Shown: piece after piece, positions 32,501 to 44,400 of the stretch
Position numbering within the stretch: position 1 is the stretch's first letter
How the letters are laid out: every line of letters starts with the position of its first letter
Source of the DNA: Plazaster borealis
Taxonomy: Eukaryota > Echinodermata > Asteroidea > Forcipulatida > Labidiasteridae
Direction of reading: 5' to 3'
Assembly (NCBI GenBank): GCA_021014325.1
Contig: CM037472.1
Coordinates: forward strand, 6,448,001-6,512,000
Length of the DNA stretch: 64,000 bases
Position numbers and translations under genes: made by a program
The notes under the pieces: generated by a model
Told to the model about the DNA's origin: nothing
Databases searched by the model: none
The model's input: the letters and a program-made list of their open reading frames with translations, nothing else

Positions 32501-34156
32501 GTGAATAAGGTTACCTGTGAATAAGGTTACCTTTGAACAAGGTTACCTGTGAATAAGGTTACCTGTGAATAAGGTTACCTGTGAATAAGGTTACCTGTGA
32601 ATAAGGTTACCTGTGAATAAGGTTACCTGTGAATGAGGTTACCTGTGAATGAGGTTACCTGTGAATAAGGTTACCTGTGAGTAAGGTTACCTGTGAATAA
32701 GGTTACCTGTGAATAAGGTTACCTGTGAATAAGGTTACCTGTGAATGAGGTTACCTGTGAATGAGGTTACCTGTGAATAAGGTTACCTGTGAGTAAGGTT
32801 ACCTGTGAATAAGGTTACCTGTGAATAAGGTTACCTGTGAATAAGGTTACCTGTGAGTAAGGTTACCTGTGAGTAAGGTTACCTGTGAATAAGGTTACCT
32901 GTGAATGAGGTTACCTGTGAATGAGGTTACCTGTGAGTAAGGTTACCTGTGAATAAGGTTACCTGTGAATAAGGTTACCTGTGAATAAGGTTACCTGTGA
33001 ATAAGGTTACCTGTGAATAAGGTTACCTGTGAATAAGGTTACCTGTGAGTAAGGTTACCTGTGAATAAGGTTACCTGTGAATAAGGTTACCTGTGAATGA
33101 GGTTACCTGTGAATAAGGTTACCTGTGAATAGGGTTACCTGTGAGTAAGGTTACCTGTGAATAAGGTTACCTGTGAATAAGGTTACCTGTGAATAAGGTT
33201 ACCTGTGAATAAGGTTACCTGTGAATAAGGTTACCTGTGAATAAGGTTACCTGTGAATAAGGTTACCTGTGAATAAGGTTACCTGTGAATAAGGTTACCT
33301 GTGAATAAGGTTACCTGTGAATAAGGTTACCTGTGAGTAAGGTTACCTGTGAATAAGCTTATGTGAATAAGGTTACCTGTGAATGAGGTTACCTGTGAAT
33401 AAGGTTACCTGTGAATAAGGTTACCTGTGAATGAGGTTACCTGTGAATAAGGTTACCTGTGAATGAGGTTACCTGTGAATAAGGTTACCTGTGAATAAGG
33501 TTACCTGTGAATAAGGTTACCTGTGAATAAGGTTACCTGTGAATAAGGTTACCTGTGAATGAGGTTACCTGTGAATAGGGTTACCTGTGAGTAAGGTTAC
33601 CTGTGAATAAGGTTACCTGTGAATAAGGTTACCTGTGAATAAGGTTACCTGTGAATAAGGTTACCTGTGAATAAGGTTACCTGTGAATAAGGTTACCTGT
33701 GAATAAGGTTACCTGTGAATAAGGTTACCTGTGAATAAGGTTACCTGTGAATAAGGTTACCTGTGAATAAGGTTACCTGTGAATAAGGTTATGTGAATAA
33801 GGTTACCTGTGAATAAGGTTACCTGTGAATAAGGTTATGTGAATAAGGTTACCTGTGAATAAGGTTACCTGTGAATGAGGTTACCTGTGAATAAGGTTAC
33901 CTGTGAATAAGGTTACCTGTGAATGAGGTTACCTGTGAATAAGGTTACCTGTGAATAAGGTTACCTGTGAATAAGGTTACCTGTGAATAAGGTTACCTGT
34001 GAGTAAGGTTACCTGTGAATAAGGTTACCTGTGAATAAGGTTACCTGTAAATAAGGTTACCTGTGAATAAGGTTACCTGTGAGTAAGGTTACCTGTGAAT
34101 AAGGTTACCTGTGAATGAGGTTACCTGTGAATAGGGTTACCTGTGAGTAAGGTTAT
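32501..34156. repeat. 16-bp minisatellite, about 103 units
   Basis: Unit GTGAATAAGGTTACCT is repeated head to tail for about 1.66 kb. Variants are gtgaatgagg, gtgagtaagg, gtgaataggg and a few 14-bp units lacking CC (ggttatgtg). Runs of variants recur in the same order (for example near 32630-32690 and 32740-32790), so blocks of several units were copied together. Block X has a single unit-like word at 19773, which is the likely seed. Confidence 0.95.
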
Positions 34157-34699
34157 GTGAACATCATTGTTATATAATGTGTATGTTAAAATGGGTATTA
34201 TGAAAAATATGTATGGGTTTTAAAAACACACCAGAATTACAAGATGCTGTTGATTGCAGTTAATCAAGATAATAAAATATTCCTGAAATTATTCAAGTTT
34301 CTTGTGGTTTATGATTGATAACAATTAGAGGGAAATTATTTTGTAAAGAAGAACCATCATTTTTGTAAACGTGATCATTTGCTTCATTAGTTCAGTTGCA
34401 GAAACCAAGGTTACTTACATTCATAAGAATTTTGTTGACTCTGCGAAAAGGGGGGGGGCATATTAAAAGTGTCCATGGTAAGTTTTTTCCGAACGGGTGA
34501 AAGAGCGAAAGACTTGCCGCTATGTGTAAGAAAGGGTCCAAACACGCTCGCTGAAATACAACTGGCCTCTCTCAGCCACCGTACTTTGTAGACCACGATT
34601 ACAGCAGGGAAATTCCCATCTTGCGCAAGCGTTTACTCGATAGTTGGGATTTCCCACGCTCAGTAACAGTCTACTTATTACATCGGACCCTGGCTCAGA
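34157..34699 (+). repeat. Duplicated promoter block upstream of copy 5
   Basis: Matches 6778-7540 without the MITE at 7031-7214 (taaaacacaccagaattac, ttgatt gcagttaatc, cagtaacagtctactta). It joins the minisatellite directly. Confidence 0.8.
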
Positions 34700-34765
34700 C
34701 CCAGTGCGTATAAGAATTTGAGCAAAGACGGAGCAAAACTAGTCAGGAGAGGCTCCAAGGGAGAG
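34700..34765 (+). promoter_or_regulatory. Promoter and non-coding first exon of copy 5
   Basis: A TATA-like word (gcgtataagaa, 34706-34716) precedes the leader gagcaaagacggagcaaaac, a 14-bp private insertion (gctccaagggagag) and donor GAG|GTAAGTA after 34765. It is homologous to 7541-7589. Confidence 0.65.
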
Positions 34766-35388
34766 GTAAGTAGCTTATTAGCAGCCTTTATAGTTTCTTC
34801 TGTTTATAAATGATTATATAGGGCCTATAATGGACTTTAGGTTGATTTAAGGGTAGACAAGCCCTCGAACAAAGTACTAGTTTTTGACAATATTGTTGCA
34901 GCAATAATTATAAATTTGTAGTTTAAGATCAGGGCTGTTAAGAACTGCGTGTCCTTTCACTGTGGTTTAATGGCCTCAAATATATGTTAAAGGGATACAC
35001 CGGTTTACCGTTTACTTAGTGATATGGAATCATAAACAGTATTTTAATTTTCAAAATATCACGTACCGGTAATTAACGAAAAACCATAGACTGTTAAAGG
35101 CCAGCGTATACGTACTTTGTCAATCTGCCTGTTCGACTAATTTCATAACTCGAATTGAACACTCAATTTATCTGAGCACATAATGCATTATCGGGGCCTA
35201 ATTGCCGCAAAAACTATTTTGAGTCGGTTCGCACCTTCAAAGAGGCTCTTAAACAATTAAAACAATTATGCTGCACCTTGATGATTCGAAGTACCTCGAT
35301 ACATGAACCAGGAACTGGGGTATTAATCCAAGCCTTCTGTTTCTCAATGTTGATTTCTCTGACAGCATTGACTTCGTCTTCGTTGCAG
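34766..35388 (+). other. First (5' UTR) intron of copy 5
   Basis: No gene. It ends with a good acceptor (cttcgtcttcgttgcag, AG at 35387-35388). Confidence 0.5.
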
Positions 35389-35405
35389 ACATCAGACTGA
35401 AACTC

Positions 35406-38400
35406 ATGACGAGCAGGAGAAGCAACTCGTCTGATTCAGACGAAGATGATCAGGTTGGGGCCCTCGCTGGGTGTCTGTCCAAATTACAAATGTGAGTTGT
35501 TGCTCAATGTAAACTATATACAATATTCACCTGTGGGTAACCGAGACGGAAAGGGCTATGTGGAGAAGTCATTCCCAAGTACCTCACCTGGGCCCAATTT
35601 AGAGCTGCTTAAGCACAAAAAGAGTAGCTAAGTACAACAAAGTAATGCTTACTAGACAAAGGTTACCAGCTAAATTACTGTGGCGAAAATATAATTCTTG
35701 TTTGTTTCCTTCTGATGGTAATTCAAAGGAAAACAATCTTGAGCCAAGAACTTTTGGTCAAAGTTGGTAAAAACCAAAATCGCTAATTTATTAAAACAAA
35801 CAAATATTCGAGCGGCTGAATATTAATCTGTGGAGACGTTCGTTTGAGGAAAATATATCCTAATTTAAAGGCAGAGGACTCTGGCAAGAATAATAGACAA
35901 GGGAAACAGATATAAATTCTGGAACAATAAACAGAGAGGATTTATTGCGTCTGAAAACACAAGAGCAGTACTTGCCCTTAATTCACACAAATCGCTCAAC
36001 GGTTTACAACAAATAATTGGCAGTAATTTCTACAATAAATGGTGACGTGGCTAATTAATAAAAGTCCCTTTAATAAACGTTAACTACTGGACCTCGGCTC
36101 TCTCCCTAAGGAGGTGCTATAGGAACAGTTATTAGATCGGGCCTCCGTGAGGTGCCCAATATATTATTAACGTAGTGCAGGGAAATATTTATTTGATAAA
36201 TAGAACAACAAAAATCACTTTATGTACGTGAAATAGTAAATCAAAGAGGTTTTTATCTTACCGAATGTGAAGTCAATAGAGATCTGTCGATCACACACTA
36301 TTATTATAATATAAATAATTCTGGATCCCGCAAGTTTACAATATAAATTATACAGTGACGAGTACTAAGTAGTACAAACAAAGTGATCTGATCTTGTGAG
36401 CAGCAACTTGACAAGTGACTGGGATCTGTCAAAACTTGACCCTAAAAACAATAAACCTAGCAACAACTTGAACTTCCCGCTGCCAAACCGCGCTATAAAA
36501 TACGCCCAATTATGCGTTGCACTATACGCTACTATTGCAGTGTGTTGTGAAAGCGCCCTAAAAGAAGATAACCCGCGCCGCTAATTTAACAAGCCCAAAT
36601 ATCGCCAAATACTGCGCGGTATGCACTGTGACAAATATGGCAGCGCCCAATGCAAAATAAATACGCGCGCCCAACTGCATAAATCGCTGTTGCATGCGTG
36701 AGCCCAACTAATAATCGCTGCAGCAGCCGTAGCCAGCTAAACACATGGAAATATATACACAGATTGAAAATAACGATTATACACAAGGTAAACAATAAGC
36801 AGTAAACTAATTTCCGTTACACAGCCCCAATCGAGGCCTGAACAGTCTCTGTTCAAAAAGGCCGAAAAACATGAACAAAAACACAAATTAGTTTCCTGCT
36901 GAGCAGAACTTATTTACAATAATATTACCTCAACTTCTCGATGGTCAAGAAAATTCTAAACACAGTTTAAACACTTTTGACCATAGCCATAATAAAGAAC
37001 AGTCTCAAAATTAAAGTTCGATGAAATCCGCGGAAATTAAAAGTTCGACGAAAATTCGAAGAAATCATGGAGAAAACAAAAGTTCCAATACAAGTTATTC
37101 CTCATTTAAGTTATACACCCGAATGCGTTTGAGTTCACTCAATTTGCCGGTTCTATACGTCTTTGTGACCGTCTCTGTAATTCCGACAATCTTCCCTGCT
37201 AAGGCCTTGTCAAGAAGACTCTTCTTAACCTTCTTGGCCGTCGTCAAGGTAGTGCCATCGTCCAACTCGAACGAAATACTCGACTGCTGCTCTATTGGTT
37301 GTGGGGTTGGTTGTGGGGTGGTCGTCGCGCTAACGGCTGTTGGTGGTGCTGCGGTTGTGACTGCTGGGGGGGATGTGATGGTGTTGGGGGCCTCGTCGGG
37401 AATTGCTAACGTCGGACGTTCCTCCATCCAAGGTTCCTCGGAGTATAATTCCTCCGAGAAGAAGTTCAAGGAGGCGGTAGGTGAAAGTGACATTTCGTCT
37501 ACCAGCAACTCGTCGCCGGGCAGCCACAAACTGGTGAGAGGGTTGGACAACATTGGGTTTCCTTCTGCTGAGGTCGGCGGCTCAGACGTAAGTGGAGGCC
37601 TCATCATCCCTAGTGTAGAAGTCGGCGGCGGGCATGAAGTTACTGGCTGCAAAATTGGAGGCACTTCGGGGCATTGGCTCTGGGTAGCCGGCGGGTTGCT
37701 GCCTCTTCTTGGCGCTTGGGGCCTTTGGAACTGATGACTCGCTTGGGTGCCCCAGTGCTTCTCCGTAAACTGGCGTTGCCGACCGTCCTGGTTATGGCTG
37801 CTGGCGACTTCCGCCTGAGGGGTGATGCCGGCCAGGTCATCCATATTGGAGGGATGGACCCTACTATAGTGCCTCCGAAGATTATCTCTCCTGCCGCAAA
37901 TAAATTGGCACTGCAGGCAGGACCATTGCTTCGGCCCATGGGCGGTCTTTAGATGGCGGTGCAGACTTCTCATCTGCATAAAAACTTTCGGGCACTTGCG
38001 GCATCTTATTAGCCGAGTGGGGTCCAGATCATCTGGGGTGGGACAAGCCATCTGGAAACCACAAAATGAGAAAATTTCCTTTGTTTTAACCGTTTGTTCT
38101 ATCGGTATCTTACTGGCAATAACCGATGTCTCCTCTGTGGGTATCTTTCACCCCGAGGTGCCAATGACAGGTCATGGGGTGAACCTCTGACCTTATTCAG
38201 GTCAATGTCATTTGTAGGGATCGGGGCGATTGCCCCCCGCCCTTCTGTTTCGAGTGATGCATTACCCATCGGGCTCGGTCCATTATCTAAGTCATTTGCA
38301 AAGGGAGGGACTTCTATCCGCTCTCCTTCTTCTGGAAAGGAATAACTAACATCTACCTCGCCGTTGGGGTAACTGTCTTCTAACTCCGTGCCATTGTTTG

Positions 38401-41400
38401 GCTCTGTCGGAGGGAGAACTTCTACTTCCAAATTGGGTTGGGTCCACGCCTTAATGGGCTCGCCCTCGTATATCTTTAAACGGTCATAATGTATGACCCG
38501 TTTCTTCGAGTGTTTGCTTCTTTGCAAACGGTACACAACGTCTGATAGTTTGTCTAGTATAAGGAATGGGCCCTCCCACCTACTCTCAAGTTTTGGGCAG
38601 ACGCCCTTCTTCTTAGCAAAGTTATAAACCCATACAAAATCGCCCTCTTCTAAAGATCGACCACTGATCTTGCGGTCATATCCCTGCTGCATTACGAACT
38701 ATCTCATTTCACCCAAATTCTGCCCGTACGGTTTTCCTTCGGGTCTAGGGGTCAACCGTTGATCGTTTCCCGAAGACTTTCTCTGGCTTCGGATATTAGG
38801 TGAGGTACAATCTTTCGCAAAATGTCCTCTTCCCCCGCAATTATAGCAAATTGATTCATTGTGCTGCGACATGTATGCCTTGTGCACTGGAGACTCGGTC
38901 GTTCTATTTTGATATTGATTTCTCAGTCCATTGAACTCATTGAGTTGTGCATTTACAACTTTTTGAATTTGGCCTACTATTTGATCGTCATTCTTTTCAC
39001 TGACCCTACAGAATTTTGGTTTTCTTGCAACTTCCCTTTGAGATTCCATTTTCTCAAAATTTTCTGTGGCCATTGCTGCTCTGATAGCTTCATCAAGGGT
39101 ATTAGGCCTTGCCCTGAATATGCCCTCTCTTACTGATTGGCGCTCTATAGCGTCTGTGTAATGGGCTCTTGCAAGGCGATCTCTCCCCTCCTCACCAAAT
39201 TCAGGGTAGGCGAGGATCACCAATTCCCTTACCGCCTGACCTAACTCTCTCAGGGTTTCATTTGTACCCTGTCTACGTGACCTCAGTTCCATTAAGTAAT
39301 TTTCCGCCATCTGGCCCGGCCCAAATTGGGCATCCAGGGATTTAAACAATCCCCTATATTGTAATTTGGGTTGCCCTTCAACATTGTCACAACAGCCTAA
39401 CACCTTAAGTGCCAAACCTTTTAAACTTGCTGCTAAAAATATAGCGGCTTGGTTATCGTCCCAACCATTGGCTGATTTGCAAGCCTCAAAATGGCGGCGA
39501 TAGTCTTTCCAGGGCGTTTTACCATCAAAACGATCAGGCGTTATGTTAGGGCGTCCAGTAGCCCCATAACGCCTGCTCCCCTCTGGGTTATGGACTTGGT
39601 TGTCCCGGTTCAGAGGCCTAGGTGTGACAGCACTTCCACTGTGCTCCACACCGCATCCATAATATACAGAAGTGCACCTCTCGGTACCTACTGGAAGTGT
39701 TGTAGCACCTTCAGAACTTCCACTCCGCCCGTTTAAATTGGTGCCCATTGCCGGCCCCGGATACGGAGTACTAGCTAATGGACGGGCTTCCCCCGCCAAA
39801 AAGCTGGATAGATGGGTATTTCTCCCATCCCCTTCTTTAAAATAAACCTCTGTGCTTTCCTCGTCAGGATTGCACGTTACAGGAAGGATTGCACCCCCTA
39901 TCACGGGTGAGCACCTCCTTCTTGCATCTACCGGAGGTGCTACAACACCTCCGGATTTGTCATTCCGTCCGTTTAAATTGGTACCCATTGCCGGCCCCGG
40001 AAACGGAATGCTAGCTAATGGACGGGCTTCCCCCGCCAAAAAGCTGGGTTGATGGGTAATTCTCCCAACACTTTCTTTAAAATAAACTTCGCCCTTTTCA
40101 GGACTACTGACAACTGGTTCATGAGTTATACCAGTGCCCTCCCCGTTTGAGCGGGAATTGTCTTTACCGTTCATCGAACGGGACTTGTCAAATTGCTGCT
40201 GGCGCCCTGAAATTTCATCAATTGATAGTTGCAACTGATTTTCTTCTATTTCGACCTGGCGCATCAACTTACTAATTCTCATTTCTACAGTTTCAGCCTC
40301 AGTGTTTGAGGCGGACACATCTCTAGGACTAGACTGACTAGCCATTATTATTGTGCTAATAAAATAAAATAGACCCACTATATCCAATAATACACACGCC
40401 TCTGTTACACGCGATTAAATAGCGCCTCCAACGGAGGTGCGTACTGACAACTGAACAGCGCCTCCAACGGAGGTGCTGTGTAATGTCATATGTTGTAAAA
40501 TGTACCGGCCAACACTTCACGCTCAATAAACGAGGTAAAGTTGTCTTAAATTTAACAGTGTTTCCTCTATTTCTATTGGTTCGTCCGTAAATTCTATTTA
40601 TTTGCCTTTAAACATCCCACTTCTGACACCATTTGTGGCGAAAATATAATTCTTGTTTGTTTCCTTCTGATGGTAATTCAAAGGAAAACAATCTTGAGCC
40701 AAGAACTTTTGGTCAAAGTTGGTAAAAACCAAAATCGCTAATTTATTAAAACAAACAAATATTCGAGCGGCTGAATATTAATCTGTGGGGACGTTCGTTT
40801 GAGGAAAATATATCCTAATTTAAAGGCAGAGGACTCTGGCAAGAATAATAGACAAGGGAAACAGATATAAATTCTGGAACAATAAACAGAGAGGATTTAT
40901 TGCGTCTGAAAACACAAGAGCAGTACTTGCCCTTAATTCACACAAATCGCTCAACGGTTTACAACAAATAATTGGCAGTAATTTCTACAATAAATGGTGA
41001 CGTGGCTAATTAATAAAAGTCCCTTTAATAAACGTTAACTACTGGACCTCGGCTCTCTCCCTAAGGAGGTGCTATAGGAACAGTTATTAGATCGGGCCTC
41101 CGTGAGGTGCCCAATATATTATTAACGTAGTGCAGGGAAATATTTATTTGATAAATAGAACAACAAAAATCACTTTATGTACGTGAAATAGTAAATCAAA
41201 GAGGTTTTTTATCTTACCGAATGTGAAGTCAATAGAGATCTGTCGATCACACACTATTATTATAATATAAATAATTCTGGATCCCGCAAGTTTACAATAT
41301 AAATTATACAGTGACGAGTACTAAGTAGTACAAACAAAGTGATCTGATCTTGTGAGCAGCAACTTGACAAGTGACTGGGATCTGTCAAAACTTGACCCTA

Positions 41401-44400
41401 AAAACAATAAACCTAGCAACAACTTGAACTTCCCGCTGCCAAACCGCGCTATAAAATACGCCCAATTATGCGTTGCACTATACGCTACTATTGCAGTGTG
41501 TTGTGAAAGCGCCCTAAAAGAAGATAACCCGCGCCGCTAATTTAACAAGCCCAAATATCGCCAAATACTGCGCGGTATGCACTGTGACAAATATGGCAGC
41601 GCCCAATGCAAAATAAATACGCGCGCCCAACTGCATAAATCGCTGTTGCATGCGTGAGCCCAACTAATAATCGCTGCAGCAGCCGTAGCCAGCTAAACAC
41701 ATGGAAATATATACACAGATTGAAAATAACGATTATACACAAGGTAAACAATAAGCAGTAAACTAATTTCTGTTACATTACTGTAAGATTCTGTGTGCGT
41801 CTCTTAAACTTCAAACGTTTCCAAACTCCTTTATTTGCAATTCTCGGAAGACATTACATCAATGGTCGGGTTCGAAATCTACAACTGACTACATGTATGA
41901 AAAATAACAATGTCTAAATATAAACCTTACTCAAATCTTAATGAAAACTTTAATCAAACTTTAGTGAAACCTTTAATCAAACCTTAGTGAAAACTTTAAT
42001 CAAACTGCTCCTTTAAGTAAATCCCTTCAATGAAAGGTCTAGCAGTAAAATCTCCAGTGAAAGTGCTTTTGTAAATGCATATCAAATGGCAATCCAAAAT
42101 AGTCCTTTAATTATCTCTTCTACTCTTCTCTCAGATTATACTTAACAAATGACAATCCAGCTTTAATATAAAAGAAAACAAAATTAACTTACACTGTTTT
42201 GCGTCCAATTTATAGGCAGTAATCACAGGAATCTTAAGCACTTGTAGTATAACTTGTTGTATCAAAATGAATGGTTAAAACAATGAACATGTGGCAAAGT
42301 CTAGTATCTTGTGTACTCAGTCTAAATGCTACGTAAAACAATAGACAATTAGGGCCAGACTATTGAACTAAGAAATCTTCTCTCAACAAGTGAGGGCAGT
42401 ATACAGGAAATTATCATTAAAGAAACAAAAAAGAAAAGTAAGATGCTGCAATCTTACAATTACCACGTCATATATGTACAATTTATTACTGGTATCTTGC
42501 TCATTTTCGCTTAGAGGCAAAGTGTTTAGCAATATTTTCTACTTATAAGCAGCTCTATGAAATTGGGCCCCTATTGTCAACTAGCCTATTGCTGCTGCTT
42601 TAGATTTTGTTCATGGTGCGGCCATCTTGTTTTTCTTCAATTCAAACCAATGTAACCAAACTGAGGCTGGAAGGGAAAATAGTCTGGTGCCTTTTTAATA
42701 AATTGATAATTCAAACTAAAAGTGTCATGTAGACAGGGAATCTGACAAAGTGGAGTGTGATAAAGTTCTATAAAGAGGCACTGAGGCTCTATCTTGGAAA
42801 CGAAAATAAAATTATGATCCTCCAAATGTATGGAGCTATATGTGAATGTGCTCTGCATGCATTTTATTTGATAATGTATGTATAATCACTGGTACATAGG
42901 CTACTGAATGTGAGATCAGCAGGAATAGAAGTTGGAAAAGGGAATGAGAATTAAGAATGCAAGTGCAAAGACTTGATAATTTCTTCCTCTATCTTGTCAA
43001 ATTACTTGCTTTCATCTTAGTTCATAAATACCGATTTTAAAATGACAAATACTCAGTCTGTTTCCCCTCTGGTTTGGTTGCATTTATTTGAGTTATCGAT
43101 TCTTAACGATTCACAAGGAGCAGTGGGTTGGTGAGGGTCAAAGAGCCTAGAGTAATTTATTTTCATGAACTTGCTAAATGTTCTTTGTAGGACACCCGGT
43201 TCCAGCAGAGACTCCGCTGAGCCGGAAGCACTGGGTCCAGTCCGGGGTTTCGAGGATCCAGAGCGTGCAGACAGGCTTCATGCAGATGCCAAAGCAGCCT
43301 ACACAGAGGACGGACTCTTCTTTGATCCGTCCGAGTACCCTGAAGAGAAACGCCTTGAGCTGCTCCAGAAGTTTTTCGAAACTAGTGCCCCATCAAAAGT
43401 TAAACGGTGAGGAGATGTACATGTACTATAACCATGCCCGTGTGGCAGAGGGTACACCCGCCCCCAAATCTTCTCATATTATTTTAACACACTCTTTTCC
43501 CCTTGTACAGAAGTTATACCATGCCCGATATGGAGGCAGAGGGTACCCACCCCTATTAGTTCCCGTACTTTAACACACTAACATTTTCCTGTACAGAAGT
43601 ACCCCCCTCAAATCCTCTAAATTATTCCTGGGATTCCAAGCACACAATGAAGATACAATAGAGATTCAATAGGTGGGCTTACGAAAGGGGCCTTGTGGGG
43701 TCTTTTACACAATGGAACACACTGAAAACGCATCTATTATTTAATGTTTACATATATTTTAATGTAAATATGCAATATGTCTTTTAGTCTGCCTATTAAA
43801 GGTATTGTACACTTTTGGTAACAGCTCAAAATCAGTGTCCACATTTTGTGTGATTCAAGATATGCGTGAACAAACAAACCTGTGAAAGTTTTAGCTCAAT
43901 TGGTCAGCGAGATCACGAGAAAATAGTGAACAGAGACCTTATGTTTTTTCTGTTTTTTCAAAATATCGCGCGTGATAAAAAGTATTGTTTTACTCATTTC
44001 TCAGAAACGATAGCATTTTAGGCAGAAATATTTTAAGGAACCCTTTCTACCATTACTTACTTTAAATCATGTAAGTTGTGTGTGAATCTGTGAACATTTG
44101 TGTTTTTCGATCTTACCAATAGTGTAGGCCTACAGGGCCTTTAAACCTTGGTTTAAGATTTAGTGTCTTATGTTTTGTATTTTATCCTTGGATTAATTTA
44201 TTGTAGGATCATCATATTACTACAGATTGTAAATGTTTAATGTTATAATTCAGTAATCTTAATTTGACCATAAAACAATTATACCGTTTTAAGCTTTACC
44301 AGTGCCATCTTCTTCGTGTGTTCAGCGCCCTAGAGCATGCTGCATGAAAAGGGTGCTTTAAAAATGTTGTTATTAGGCCACATAACAAAAAAATTGTTGA

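Larger units (their letters stand above)
35679..41777 (-). mobile_element. Gypsy-type LTR retrotransposon, recently inserted, pol-deleted
   Basis: Two 1.14-kb direct repeats bound the element, and TTAC is duplicated at 35675-35678 and 41778-41781. All internal ORFs read on the minus strand, so the 5' LTR is 40634-41777. Order: LTR, tRNA-Leu primer site, leader, gag, integrase tail, zinc-finger ORF, LTR. Protease, reverse transcriptase, RNase H and the integrase core are absent. The LTRs differ at only about three places by my reading, so insertion was very recent. The element sits in the first coding intron of copy 5, antisense to the gene. Confidence 0.95.

Noticed and set aside
32501..34156. 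CRISPR-like array
   Set aside because: Units are contiguous 16-mers without unique spacers, in animal DNA.
35406..35454. Donor CAG|GTTGGG at the end of EDDQ in copy 5
   Set aside because: It gives phase 0, which does not fit the next exon; AAT|GTGAGT at 35491 gives phase 2 and the same 86-nt length as copy 1.
36396..36795. Small ORFs within the LTR (both strands), repeated at 41352-41751
   Set aside because: They are duplicated only because the LTRs are; no domain and no coding support.
37021..37734. 237-codon plus-strand ORF
   Set aside because: Exact antisense of the zinc-finger ORF; glycine/valine-rich composition is the mirror of its Pro/Thr codons.
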